A stretch of 64,000 nt of DNA from Streptomyces sp. yr375 (GTDB taxonomy: Bacteria > Actinomycetota > Actinomycetes > Streptomycetales > Streptomycetaceae): NCBI RefSeq assembly GCF_900110755.1, contig NZ_FOFF01000010.1:1-64000 (forward strand). The letters are read 5' to 3'. A program made the translations under genes and the position numbers. A model generated the notes under the pieces. It did no database searches. It was not told the DNA's origin and saw only the letters and a list, made by a program, of their open reading frames with translations. Position 1 is the stretch's first letter. Each line of letters opens with the position of its first letter. This document shows, piece after piece, positions 43,163 to 52,001 of this stretch.

Positions 43163-43558
43163 ATGTCCAGTCCCACTGATCGCCGTTTCCGTGCGACCAC
43201 CGCCGTCCAGCGGTACGTCGCCAACCCGCTCATGCGCCGCCTGCCGTTCCACACGCTTCTGGAGACCACCGGCCGCGTCTCCGGCCTGCCCCGGCGTACC
43301 CCGCTCGGCGGCCGCCGGGTCGGTGACAGCTTCTGGCTGGTCTCGGAGTTCGGTGAGCGCTCGCAGTACATCCGCAACATCCAGGCCGATCCACGGGTAC
43401 GGGTGCGGCTCGGCGGGCGGTGGCACACCGGCACCGCCCACCTCCTCCCCGACGACGACCCGGTCGCCCGCCTGCGTACCCTGCCCCGCGCCAACAGCAC
43501 GGCCGTACGCGCCCTGGGCACCCAACTGCTCACGGTGCGCGTGGACTTGGCGGACTGA
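43163..43558 (+). CDS. Deazaflavin (F420)-dependent nitroreductase-family protein (Ddn-like)
   Basis: 131 residues. ETTGRVSGLPRRTPLGGRRV is the family's signature, then FWLVSEFGERSQYIRNIQAD (phosphate-binding region) and VRVRLGGRWHTGTAHLLPDD. This split-barrel family reduces quinones, enones or nitro compounds with F420H2. It fits with fbiC 7 kb upstream, although F420 is made everywhere in the cell. Substrate unknown. Confidence 0.85.
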   Translation: MSSPTDRRFRATTAVQRYVANPLMRRLPFHTLLETTGRVSGLPRRTPLGGRRVGDSFWLVSEFGERSQYIRNIQADPRVRVRLGGRWHTGTAHLLPDDDPVARLRTLPRANSTAVRALGTQLLTVRVDLAD

Positions 43559-43565
43559 CGCGCCG

Positions 43566-44255
43566 CTAGGAGAGGGCGGTCGGCCTGCGCGGCGGCGGGA
43601 GGGCGCGCAGCAGTTCCCACAGGGGACGTGAGCCGGACGCCCACGCTTCGAGGGTGTGGCGGTCGACCACGTGCAGCCGTTGCTGCCCGGCGAAGGTCAC
43701 GGCCGGCGCGGTCACCCGGCCGTTCGTCACGATCACCGCGACGTCGGCGCCGTGGACCTGGCGTGCGGTTCCGTTGAGTACCTGGAGGTCCGGTGTGCCC
43801 ACGGCGGAGCCGGCGAGACCGTTGCGGCGGTGCTTGCACTGGATCACCCAGTGCCGCCCGTAGGGGTCGGTGGCCTTCACGTCCGCGCCCAGGTCTCCGC
43901 CGCCCCCGACGCGGACGGCGTCCCGGCAGCCGTCACGGCGCATCAGATCCCGCACCGCCTCCTCGAAGCGGGCGTGATGCAGGGCGTCCAGTTGGGGCAG
44001 CCCGTACCGCAGGCCCTGTGCGCGGGCCGCTTCCCACCGCGCGCGCTGCTGCTTCTGATGGAGCCGGACGCCGCCGGCCAGCGCCGCGAGCGCGCCGATG
44101 ACGACCAGGACCCACCAGTGGGCCAGCAGCCAGTTGACGACGGCCACCACCAGGGCGACGGCCAAGGCCGCGGCCACGAGGAGACCGACCAGCCGGTCGT
44201 CCGAGCGCCCGCGCCCGCGTCGGGTACGCCGTCGGGCCGGCGGACGCCTGCTCAT
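43566..44255 (-). CDS. Membrane-anchored Mrr-type restriction-endonuclease-fold protein
   Basis: 229 residues. Two N-terminal membrane helices (residues about 22-60) precede a C-terminal Mrr_cat domain: FEEAVRDLMRRDGCRDAVRV (helix before the core), GGGGDLGADVKA (catalytic Asp), and HWVIQCKHRR (the Q-x-K motif). TDPYGRHWVIQCKH and GADVAVIVTNGRVTAPAVTF complete the fold. The catalytic residues are intact. Membrane-tethered forms may screen incoming DNA at the cell surface. It is coupled by an ATGA overlap to the small membrane protein upstream. Confidence 0.85.
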   Translation of the reverse strand: MSRRPPARRRTRRGRGRSDDRLVGLLVAAALAVALVVAVVNWLLAHWWVLVVIGALAALAGGVRLHQKQQRARWEAARAQGLRYGLPQLDALHHARFEEAVRDLMRRDGCRDAVRVGGGGDLGADVKATDPYGRHWVIQCKHRRNGLAGSAVGTPDLQVLNGTARQVHGADVAVIVTNGRVTAPAVTFAGQQRLHVVDRHTLEAWASGSRPLWELLRALPPPRRPTALS

Positions 44256-44461
44256 CGGCCGGCCTGGGTGACGCCGCTCGCGAGCTGCCCGAGGACGTTC
44301 AGGATTCCCTGCCCTGCCGGGGTGGGAGCGATCAGGATCCCCAGCGCCAGGACGATGACGACGGTCAGCTTCTCGTCATTGCGACTACGGGAATGCGTAC
44401 GCCGACGCAGTCGCCATACGACGACGACCGCGAGCAGCACCGCCACGTTGATGGTCAGCAA
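44252..44461 (-). CDS. Small membrane protein coupled to the Mrr-type gene
   Basis: About 69 residues from TTG 44461, chosen because GGGGAGG lies 9 nt upstream; a longer ATG start at 44494 lacks this. Two membrane helices (INVAVLLAVVVVWRL and LTVVIVLALGILIAP) flank a basic loop RRRTHSRSRNDEK. Its stop overlaps the Mrr gene start by 4 bp, so the two proteins are made together and may form a complex. No known family. Confidence 0.6.
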   Translation of the reverse strand: MLTINVAVLLAVVVVWRLRRRTHSRSRNDEKLTVVIVLALGILIAPTPAGQGILNVLGQLASGVTQAGR

Positions 44462-44641
44462 CCGTCCATGCCTCCCCCGACACCGAACCGGCACACCGTG
44501 CGTGCGGGCGGTATCGCACCGCCCAGCCCTCTTGTGTAGTCGGGCCCCGATGATGTTGGAGGCGGGTTGCGGACGAATGGCACGAAGCGATCGGACCTGG
44601 CCGGATACCGCACCGGCGACTATCGGCCGTCACCGCGCACG

Positions 44642-44688
44642 GTCACGAGGGAGTCGCCAGGACACAGTCGCGGCGACTCCCTCGTGAC
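44642..44688. terminator. Perfect 17-bp hairpin terminator
   Basis: GTCACGAGGGAGTCGCC (44642-44658) pairs perfectly with GGCGACTCCCTCGTGAC (44672-44688) across a 13-nt loop, 16 nt past the stop of the reverse-strand gene at 44705. Confidence 0.8.
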
Positions 44689-44704
44689 TGCGTTCTTCCC
44701 GGGA

Positions 44705-45025
44705 TCAGCCGCCGGCCTCGGCAGCGTTCTCGGCACCGGTGGTGTTGTCGGCACCGGCGGCGTTGTCCGCGCCGGTGCCTTCGTCCTGGGCCATGCCGAG
44801 GAAGCGGCGTACCGCTTCGAGCGGCATGTCGAGGCCCTCGGACGCGGACTGCTCGTCGCCGAACACCTGCACCGCCTCGGTGACGGCCACGGCGAGTTCG
44901 ACCTCCGCCCTGCGGGCCTTGGCCTCCGCCTTGTCCACCATGTCGACCACCGCCAACTGACGGCGCTGCTTCTCCTGAAGCCGCTGCTTGCGAGAAGGGG
45001 TCTTGTCAGAGTTCTGCACGGACAT
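44705..45025 (-). CDS. Small helical protein of unknown function
   Basis: 106 residues from ATG 45025, with AGGA about 8 nt upstream. A basic start (SRKQRLQEKQRRQLAVVDMV) is followed by an amphipathic, probably coiled-coil helix (AEAKARRAEVELAVAVTEAV), then a low-complexity tail GADNAAGADNTTGAENAAEA. The basic N-terminus could bind nucleic acid. No family recognised. It has a strong terminator. Confidence 0.6.
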   Translation of the reverse strand: MSVQNSDKTPSRKQRLQEKQRRQLAVVDMVDKAEAKARRAEVELAVAVTEAVQVFGDEQSASEGLDMPLEAVRRFLGMAQDEGTGADNAAGADNTTGAENAAEAGG

Positions 45026-45127
45026 GACCAAGATCCTAATCAGGAACCGGCACACCCCCGAAATCAGCAACTCGCCTTCCCTCAGGGGCGTTAGCGGCTC
45101 CAGGGCCCGACAGCGCGGCCGCCGTGC

Positions 45128-47398
45128 TCAGTCGCGGCGGATCAGTTCCGGGTCGATGCGGCGGCCCACCAGCGGGAGCGAGCCGAGCGCTGCCGCCGCC
45201 AGGACGCCCACCGTGGCGAGGGCCAGCAGGGGGAGGCCCTCCACGTCCCAGCGGATGACGCCGCCGCCGGTGATCAGGTAGCTGGACTCGGCGAGCTTGC
45301 CCGCGACCAGGGCCAGGACGAGGCCGAGGGTGAGCGGCAGCACGACCTGGGCGCACTGCACGGCCCGCATGGTGGTGGCCCGCGCGCCGATCAGTGTGAC
45401 GGCGGTGACCTGGGAACGGCGTTCGACGGCCCGGTCGGTGACGGACACCAGGAAGGCGGCCACACCGATGACCAGGCCCATGATCATGCCGAGGGCCAGG
45501 AGGGTCTCGACCACGGAGATCTGCTCAAGTCCTTGGACGTTCAGTCCCACGAGCTCGATCTCGGCGATCGGGGCGACGGCGGCGATGCCGTCGAGGACCG
45601 AGCGGACCTGGCCGGGGTCCGAGCTGCCGGCGAGGAGCAGTTCGGCGTCGCGCGGACGGGCGTCGGCGGGCAGGGCGGACGGCGGGACGAGGAGCGCGGT
45701 GCTGACGACCATGGACGCGGAGTACGCGTTGATGACCATCTGCTGGGAGGGGATGGTGACGTGCAGCTCTTTGGCCTTCCCCCCGTCGAAGCGGAAGGTG
45801 TAGGAGTCGCCGGGTTTCGGATCGGTTCCCGTGCTGGGGTCGACGAGCCGCATCACCCTGCCGTCCACACACCCCTTGGAATACTTGACCATGCTCTCCA
45901 GTTGGGCGCAGGTGGCGACCAGAGCCGTGGCCGTGTCGGGGATGCCGGGAGCGTTGAGGTCGACCCAGGAGTTCATCATCACGGCGTGCGCGCGTACGTC
46001 GGGTACGTCGGCGAGTTTCCGCTGCTGCTGTGCGGTGAGGGCCGACGGGCTGAGCGAGTATTCCTGCACAGGACCATCCGGGCGGGTGACCTGTTCCAGT
46101 TGGATGAGGACGCCCTGGGCGAGCGAGGCGGCGTAGACGAGCAGGACGAGGCCGGTGACCACCCGCATCGTGCTGCCCGGCTCCGCCTCGTTGCGCCGCA
46201 TCGCCAGGTTGAGGGTCAGGGACTGCGTGGTCCGCGCCACCCGGCGGGCCAGGGCGTACGACAGCAGCGGCAACGTCAGCACGAGTCCGACGCCGGTCAG
46301 GACGACGCCGGCGACCACCAGCAGCGCGTTCACGCCGAGGCTGGACGCGGGGTGCCCCAGCAGGCCGGTGGCGCAGAAGCCGCAGACGATGCCCAGGCCG
46401 CTGAGCAGCAGCAGACCGCCCCACTTGGACGGGGGCCGCGGCACCGCCGTACGCCGTACCGCGAGCGGGTTGGCGGTCGCGTCCTGCGCGCTCTTGCGGC
46501 CGACGAACCAGGCGAGGGCCGGGCAGCCCAGCAGGCAGATCGCGACGGTGGACAGGGACAGGGCGCCGTCGTCCGGGTACCAGCGCAGGCCGGGCAGTCC
46601 GGCCCGGGACATCACCTGGTTGAGGACCCAGTACTCGCCGAGTCCCAGGACGGCGCCCAGCAGTGCCGCGACGACGGTCTCGGCGGCGTTGACGCGCTGG
46701 GTGCCCTTGCGGCTCAGCCCGAGCAGCCGCAGGGCCGCGAGGCGGCGCATCCGGCTGGCGGCGGAGAGCCGGGCGCAGACGGACAGGAAGATGCCCAGCG
46801 GCAGCAGGACCAGCGTGGCCAGGGCGAACCGGACGTCGGTGAGGGTGGACGGATCGACAGCGGGGGACGGGGCGTAGCTGTATCCGAAGCCCTTGAGGGT
46901 GCGTGCCTCGTGGGCGATCCGGGCGCGGTCGGTACCGATGTACGCGTACAGCTCGTCGGGGTGGGCGAGCCCGGCCGGGCTGATCAACCCCGCCTCGCGA
47001 CCCGGCAGCAGTGCCTTGGCGGCGGGCGCGTCGCGCAGCAGTTCGTGCACGCGCGGGGAGACGAACACCTCGCCCGGGGCGGGCAGTTCGCTCAGCCCGG
47101 GGGGAGTCGTATGCGCGCCCTCCTTGCCCTCGGCGACGAACACCCGGGTGAACGGCCGTGAGCCGTAGGCGTCGTCGCGCTGGAGGACGAGGGTGCCGTC
47201 CGCCGGGCCCTTGGCGGAGGTGACGGGCTGCCGGGCGGCGGTGCGTCCGTCGTGGGCGTGGAGGATCGCCGGGACGGTGAGGACGAGGGCGAGACAGCAC
47301 ACGCCGATGGAGCCGCCGGCCGCCATCAGGAAGAAACGGATGCGGTTGCCGCGCCCCGCGCCGAACAACAGGCGCAGGCCGAGGAGGAATTCGGTCAC
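45128..47398 (-). CDS. FtsX/MacB-type ABC transporter permease
   Basis: 756 residues. The first helix follows MTEFLLGLRLLFGAGRGNRI. There are about eight to ten membrane segments with two FtsX-like blocks (ATLVLLPLGIFLSVCARLSA... and the C-terminal SVVETLLALGMIMGLVIGVA), and a large extracytoplasmic domain between. Such permeases move lipoproteins, peptides or act mechanically on the envelope. The start overlaps the ATPase stop by 4 bp. With the secreted protein gene at the head, the unit resembles bacteriocin-export operons. Confidence 0.88.
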   Translation of the reverse strand: MTEFLLGLRLLFGAGRGNRIRFFLMAAGGSIGVCCLALVLTVPAILHAHDGRTAARQPVTSAKGPADGTLVLQRDDAYGSRPFTRVFVAEGKEGAHTTPPGLSELPAPGEVFVSPRVHELLRDAPAAKALLPGREAGLISPAGLAHPDELYAYIGTDRARIAHEARTLKGFGYSYAPSPAVDPSTLTDVRFALATLVLLPLGIFLSVCARLSAASRMRRLAALRLLGLSRKGTQRVNAAETVVAALLGAVLGLGEYWVLNQVMSRAGLPGLRWYPDDGALSLSTVAICLLGCPALAWFVGRKSAQDATANPLAVRRTAVPRPPSKWGGLLLLSGLGIVCGFCATGLLGHPASSLGVNALLVVAGVVLTGVGLVLTLPLLSYALARRVARTTQSLTLNLAMRRNEAEPGSTMRVVTGLVLLVYAASLAQGVLIQLEQVTRPDGPVQEYSLSPSALTAQQQRKLADVPDVRAHAVMMNSWVDLNAPGIPDTATALVATCAQLESMVKYSKGCVDGRVMRLVDPSTGTDPKPGDSYTFRFDGGKAKELHVTIPSQQMVINAYSASMVVSTALLVPPSALPADARPRDAELLLAGSSDPGQVRSVLDGIAAVAPIAEIELVGLNVQGLEQISVVETLLALGMIMGLVIGVAAFLVSVTDRAVERRSQVTAVTLIGARATTMRAVQCAQVVLPLTLGLVLALVAGKLAESSYLITGGGVIRWDVEGLPLLALATVGVLAAAALGSLPLVGRRIDPELIRRD

Positions 47399-48069
47399 TC
47401 GGCACCCCGTGGGCCGAGGACGCCGTCGGACATCGTGTAGTGGGTGTCGGCCTGGGCGGCGATCGCGGGGTCGTGGGTGACCAGGATGACGGCCGTGCCC
47501 TGCGAGCGGGCCAGGTCGAGGAACTCCTTGAGCACGGCGGAGGCGTTGGCGCTGTCGAGCGACCCGGTCGGCTCGTCCGCGAAGACCACGGCGGGCCGGT
47601 GGACCAGCGAACGGGCGACGGCGACGCGCTGACTCTGCCCACCGGAGACCTGTCCGGGCCGGCGCTCGCGCAGCTCCCCGAGACCGAGGCGCTCGAGCAC
47701 CTCGCCGGCCGCCGCGAGGGCGGGCCCCTTGCGCTGCCCGGCCAGCCGCAGCGGCAGGGCGGTGTTCTCCTCGATGGTCAGCTCCGGCAGCAACTCGCCG
47801 TACTGGAAGACGAATCCGAAGCGTTCCCGGCGGAGCGTGCTGATCTCGTCGTCGGACAGATCACCGAGTGCCCGCCCCTCGAACCGGACCTGGCCGCGGG
47901 TGGCGGGCAGCACACCGGCGAGGCAGTACAGCAGCGAGGACTTGCCCGAGCCGCTCTGCCCGGTGATCGCCACGACTTCGCCGGACGAGATGGAGAGATG
48001 GGCGTCCCGGACTGCGGGCTGACTGCCGTAGGAGAGGTCGACTCCCGTGGCAGTGAGTATTTCTGACAT
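47395..48069 (-). CDS. ABC transporter ATP-binding protein (MacB/LolD type)
   Basis: 224 residues from ATG 48069. Walker A GQSGSGKSSLL, Q-loop FGFVFQYGELLPELTIEE, signature VSGGQSQRVAVARSLVHRPA, Walker B VVFADEPTGSLD and the H-loop ILVTHDPAIA are all present. It powers the FtsX-type permease, whose start overlaps its stop by 4 bp. Confidence 0.93.
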   Translation of the reverse strand: MSEILTATGVDLSYGSQPAVRDAHLSISSGEVVAITGQSGSGKSSLLYCLAGVLPATRGQVRFEGRALGDLSDDEISTLRRERFGFVFQYGELLPELTIEENTALPLRLAGQRKGPALAAAGEVLERLGLGELRERRPGQVSGGQSQRVAVARSLVHRPAVVFADEPTGSLDSANASAVLKEFLDLARSQGTAVILVTHDPAIAAQADTHYTMSDGVLGPRGAE

Positions 48070-48100
48070 GCGGTTGGCTTCCCCCAAGAAGCGGTGCGGG

Positions 48101-48132
48101 CCCGGGCCCAGGTGTGCACCCCTGGGCCCGGG
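48101..48132. terminator. 12-bp hairpin between the secreted-protein and ABC genes
   Basis: CCCGGGCCCAGG (48101-48112) pairs perfectly with CCTGGGCCCGGG (48121-48132) around an 8-nt loop. It lies 20 nt past the secreted-protein stop and 32 nt before the ATPase start, so it could give more message for the secreted protein than for its transporter. Confidence 0.7.
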
Positions 48133-48151
48133 GACGTGCCTAAGCGGTCGC

Positions 48152-48562
48152 CTACTTCTGGTAGTGCTTGGTCGGCGAGCAGTTGTCGGGGTTCAGCGAG
48201 CCCTTGTCACGGCAGACGCGTATGTACGCGTCGTCGGTGTACTGCGCTGCGCCGTCCCAGTTCAGCTCGTCGAAGGAGACGGTGCTCCGCTGCTTGCCGT
48301 TGTAACGGCTCCAGTCGTAACCCTCCACCCGCACCTGCACGTACACGTTGTGCCCGTCAGCCGGGTCGGCGTCCTTCAGGTTGCCCTTCCACTCGAAGGC
48401 ACCGTGGTTCTGTCCGGACGGCCAGAACGCGTACTTGCCGGCCGTGAAGGCTGCGCCCCCCGTGGTGAGCGTCGGAATGGTGTGCCACGAGACCGCCACC
48501 GCGGTCCCGGCGCTCAGGGCGAAGATCCCGCCCGCGAGCACGCCGACAGCCAACTTGCGCAT
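48152..48562 (-). CDS. Small secreted protein heading an ABC-export cassette
   Basis: 136 residues from ATG 48562, with GGGAG upstream. Signal peptide MRKLAVGVLAGGIFALSAGT, cleaved near TAVAVS. The mature protein, about 110 residues, is Trp-, Tyr- and Asp-rich (FWPSGQNHGAFEWKGNLKDA, then YVQVRVEGYDWSRY and YIRVCRDKGSLNPDNCSPTK). It has two cysteines near the end. It does not carry the Y-Y-H...H pattern of lactococcin 972, although the gene order is the same. No family is recognised; an exported effector is possible. Confidence 0.7.
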   Translation of the reverse strand: MRKLAVGVLAGGIFALSAGTAVAVSWHTIPTLTTGGAAFTAGKYAFWPSGQNHGAFEWKGNLKDADPADGHNVYVQVRVEGYDWSRYNGKQRSTVSFDELNWDGAAQYTDDAYIRVCRDKGSLNPDNCSPTKHYQK

Positions 48563-48733
48563 TTTTTCTCCCGTTTGTTCACTCTGGTTGGTCGATCCAG
48601 AGAGCAACGGAAAGTTAGCAATCTCAAATGCTGGACGCAACGAAATTTGATCAGGCCATGCCAAGAGCGATTTTCAGACACCGAATGACGCGTTTTCTTT
48701 CACCGCTCTTTCAGCCCCCCTTTCACCCCTCTT

Positions 48734-50227
48734 TCACCCCGGCCAGACGATCGCCTGCACCTCGCTGTACGCGTGCAGGGCGTACGAGCCCACGTCGCGG
48801 CCCACGCCGCTTCTCTTGAAGCCGCCGAACGGTGCTTCCATGTTGCGGCCGACCGTGTTGATTCCGACGCCGCCGGCGCGGAGTTGGCGGGCGACGCGGA
48901 AGGCTCGGGACACGTCCGACGACCAGACGTAGTCGATGAGGCCGTAGTCGGAGTCGTTCGCCAGGGCGATGCCCTCGGGTTCCTCGCCGAAGGGGATGAC
49001 GGTGACCACCGGGCCGAAGATCTCCTCGCGGGCCACCCGCATGTCGTTCGTGCAGTCGGCGAGGAGGGTCGGGGCGACGTAGAAACCCCGGTCGGGGAGC
49101 GGGACTTCGGGGCCTCCGGACAAGACCACCGCGCCCTCCTTGCGGCCCAGTTCCACGTACGACGCCACCCGGTCCCGGTGCGCGGCGGAGATCAATGGGC
49201 CTACCAGCGTGTCGGGCTCGCGTGGGTCGCCCACCTTCAACCTCCGGGCGTACGACGCCAGTTGCTCTACCAGTCGGTCGTAGATGCCGCGTTGGGCCAG
49301 GACCCGGGTCGGGGCCGTGCAGATCTGGCCGCTGTAGAAGGAGAAGGTGGTGCCGATGCCGGCCACCGCCGAGGCGATGTCCGCGTCGTCGAGGACGATC
49401 GCCGCGCCCTTCCCGCCCAGTTCCATCAACTGGCGTTTCATGTCCCGGCCGCACACCTCGGCGATGCGCTGTCCGACCGCCGTCGAGCCGGTGAAGCTCA
49501 CCATGTCGACGTCCGGCGACGACACCGCCGTCTCGCCGACCTCGACCGCGCGGCCGGAGACGACGTTCACCACCCCGCGCGGCACGCCCGCCGCCTCCAG
49601 CGCCTCCGCCATCCGGTAGACGGACAGGGGGTCCTGCGGGGCCGGTTTCACGACCACCGTGTTGCCCATGGCGAGGGCGGGGGCGATCTTCCCGGCCGGG
49701 TTCGCCCACGGGTTGTTGTAGGAGGTCACGCATGTGACGACGCCGACCGGCTGCCGGACGGCCACCGCGCCCATCACCCCCGCCCTCCCCATCGGCCCGG
49801 CCGCGTTGACCTGCGGCGCGATCGGCCACTCGGCGGGCTCCACACGCGCGTAGCGCCGGAAGCGGGCCGCGCCCACGCCGACCTGCATACCGCGCGCGGT
49901 GCCGGTCGTGGCGCCGGTCTCGGCCTGCGCCAGCTCGGCGTACGGGAGCAGCCGGGCGCGGATGATGTCGGCGGTCCGGGCGAGTATCGCGGCCCGTTCC
50001 TCGGGCGGGGTGCGCGACCACGGGCCGAAGGCCGCGCGGGCGGCGGCGCAGGCCGCGCGCACCTGGTCCGGCGAGGCCTCCGGCGCCCGGCCGACGGTCC
50101 TCTCCGTCGCCGGGTCGACGACGTCGTAGTAACCGCCGTCGCCCTCCGGCTCCACCCACTCCCCACCCACGAACAACCGCTGCCCGTCGGCCCATTGATG
50201 GCTGCCGCCGGCCGGTTCGCCGCTCAT
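48734..50227 (-). CDS. Aldehyde dehydrogenase family protein
   Basis: 497 residues from ATG 50227. The catalytic Glu (LMELGGKGAAIVLDDADI) and Cys (FYSGQICTAPTRV) and cofactor-binding SFTGSTAVGQRI are present, along with the C-terminal EIFGPVVTVIPFGEEPEGIA. It oxidises an aldehyde to an acid with NAD(P)+. Its start overlaps the amidohydrolase stop (ATGA at 50224-50227), so the product of one may feed the other. Ribosome binding occurs within the upstream gene. Confidence 0.94.
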   Translation of the reverse strand: MSGEPAGGSHQWADGQRLFVGGEWVEPEGDGGYYDVVDPATERTVGRAPEASPDQVRAACAAARAAFGPWSRTPPEERAAILARTADIIRARLLPYAELAQAETGATTGTARGMQVGVGAARFRRYARVEPAEWPIAPQVNAAGPMGRAGVMGAVAVRQPVGVVTCVTSYNNPWANPAGKIAPALAMGNTVVVKPAPQDPLSVYRMAEALEAAGVPRGVVNVVSGRAVEVGETAVSSPDVDMVSFTGSTAVGQRIAEVCGRDMKRQLMELGGKGAAIVLDDADIASAVAGIGTTFSFYSGQICTAPTRVLAQRGIYDRLVEQLASYARRLKVGDPREPDTLVGPLISAAHRDRVASYVELGRKEGAVVLSGGPEVPLPDRGFYVAPTLLADCTNDMRVAREEIFGPVVTVIPFGEEPEGIALANDSDYGLIDYVWSSDVSRAFRVARQLRAGGVGINTVGRNMEAPFGGFKRSGVGRDVGSYALHAYSEVQAIVWPG

Positions 50228-51954
50228 CTCGTGTTCACCGTCCGGGTGTCCCGGCCCGAGCGCAGCACCCGGCCCGGTACGGCGCCGGTCACGACGTCGT
50301 CGCGGATGGCCGGCACGCCGTTGACGAAGACCGCCCGCACGCCGAGTGCCTTCGAGTCCAGCCGGGGGCTGTCGCCCGGCAGGTCGTGCACCAGGGTGGC
50401 CTTGCCCGCGTCGATGCGCTCCGGGTCGAACAGGACGAGGTCCGCGTGGAAACCCTCCTGGATCCGGCCCCGTTCGCGCAGGCCGAAGAGGCGCGCCGGG
50501 TCGTCCGTCAGCATCTTCACCGCCTGCTCCAGGCCGACGAGTTTCCGGCCGCGCAGACAGTCGCCGAGGAAGCGGGTGGTGTACGGCGCCCCGCACATCC
50601 GGTCCAGGTGCGCGCCCGCGTCGGAGCCGCCGAGCAGGACGTCCTCGTGGCTCCAGGTCTCCGCGCGCAGCGCCCACGAGTCCGGGTCGTTGTCGGTCGG
50701 CATCGGCCACAGGACCGTACGCAGTGCGTCGGCCGCGCAGATCTCGACCAGGCAGGAGAAGGCGTCCAGGCCGCGTTCGGCGGCGATGTCGCGGACGACG
50801 CGCCCGGTGAGACCCTCGTTCGCCGCGCTGTACGTGTCGCCGATGACGTACCGCCCGAAGTTCGCCAGCCGCCGGAAGACGCCCGCCTCCTTGGACTCGG
50901 CGCGCCGCAGCAGCTCCGCCCGGACGGCCGGGTCGCGCAGCTTCTCGATCCGCTCGGGGACGGGCAGCCCGAGGACCGGCCCCCACCCGGGGATCAGGTT
51001 CAGCGCGCAGAACGTGCCCAGCGACATGTTCATCGGCGTGAGGATCGGCATCGTCAGCGCGACGACCCGGCCCCCCGCCTTCCGCGCCCGCTCGCTGGCC
51101 ACGAGCTGCCGGGGCACCCGCTCCGGGACGGCCGCGTCGATGGTGAGGACGTTCCAGTTCAGGGGGCGTCCGGCCGCCGCGCTCATCTCGACGAACAGGT
51201 CGATCTCGGCGTCGCTGAACTGATCCAGGCACCCCGCGACGATCGCCTCGATCTGCGTGCCCTCGTGCTCCCCAACTGCCCGTGACAGCGCCAGCAGTTC
51301 GGCGGGCAGCGCATGCCGGGAGGCGACCGGCTGTCCGTCGCCGTCGGAGTGGGACGAGGACTGGGTGGTGGAGAAACCCCACGCGCCGGCGTCCATGGCG
51401 TCGTGCAACAGCCGTACGATCTCGGCGAGTTGCTGTTCGTTCGGCTGTCCGCCCACCGCGTCCGGACCCATCACGTACCGCCGCAGCGCGCAATGCCCCA
51501 CCATGAAGCCCGCGTTGACGGCGATCCGCCCTTCGAGCGCGTCCAGATACTCCCCGAAGCCGTGCCAGCTCCAGGGCGCCCCCTCCTCCAACGCCACCAG
51601 CGACATGCCCTCCACCTTGGACATCATGCGGCGGGTGTAGTCGGCGTCGGCGGGGCGGGCGGGATTCAGCGGCGCGAGCGTGAAACCGCAGTTCCCGGCG
51701 GCGACCGTCGTCACCCCGTGGTTCAGGGAGGGCGTCGCGTACGGATCCCAGAAGAGCTGGGCGTCGTAGTGGGTGTGGGGGTCGACGAACCCGGGCGCGA
51801 GGACGAGGCCGCGCGCGTCGTCGACGGCCCGCGCCTCCTCGGTGACCGTGCCGACGACGGCGATCCGCCCGTCCCGGATGCCGACGTCGGCGACGAAGCC
51901 CGGCGCACCGGTCCCGTCGACGACGGTCGCGCCTGTGATGACGTGATCGAGCAC
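50224..51954 (-). CDS. Amidohydrolase family 3 (N-acyl-D-amino-acid deacylase-like)
   Basis: 576 residues from GTG 51954, with AAGGAGG 8 nt upstream. It begins VLDHVITGATVVDGTGAPGF, with the metal-site GFVDPHTHYDAQLFWDPYAT, and ends RIQEGFHADLVLFDPERIDA. This is the D-aminoacylase/dihydropyrimidinase-like group, which hydrolyses an amide bond with bound metal. The middle contains AGNCGFTLAPLN and DAGAHLDRMCGAPYT. It is in a unit with an aldehyde dehydrogenase, LLM and SDR, so amide cleavage of a ring-opened or N-acyl compound is inferred. Confidence 0.9.
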   Translation of the reverse strand: MLDHVITGATVVDGTGAPGFVADVGIRDGRIAVVGTVTEEARAVDDARGLVLAPGFVDPHTHYDAQLFWDPYATPSLNHGVTTVAAGNCGFTLAPLNPARPADADYTRRMMSKVEGMSLVALEEGAPWSWHGFGEYLDALEGRIAVNAGFMVGHCALRRYVMGPDAVGGQPNEQQLAEIVRLLHDAMDAGAWGFSTTQSSSHSDGDGQPVASRHALPAELLALSRAVGEHEGTQIEAIVAGCLDQFSDAEIDLFVEMSAAAGRPLNWNVLTIDAAVPERVPRQLVASERARKAGGRVVALTMPILTPMNMSLGTFCALNLIPGWGPVLGLPVPERIEKLRDPAVRAELLRRAESKEAGVFRRLANFGRYVIGDTYSAANEGLTGRVVRDIAAERGLDAFSCLVEICAADALRTVLWPMPTDNDPDSWALRAETWSHEDVLLGGSDAGAHLDRMCGAPYTTRFLGDCLRGRKLVGLEQAVKMLTDDPARLFGLRERGRIQEGFHADLVLFDPERIDAGKATLVHDLPGDSPRLDSKALGVRAVFVNGVPAIRDDVVTGAVPGRVLRSGRDTRTVNTR

Positions 51955-52001
51955 GGACCTTGCCTCCTTGAACTCCCGGGGAGATCGGAAACCACCGACG
52001 G

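Noticed and set aside
42970..43179. A 69-residue forward-strand gene across the inverted repeat
   Set aside because: No ribosome binding site, and its codons are dictated by the repeat and an arginine-rich GC stretch.
48152..48562. Lactococcin 972 family bacteriocin
   Set aside because: The transporter arrangement is similar, but the mature protein lacks the Y-Y-H and spaced His/Ser pattern and is too long.
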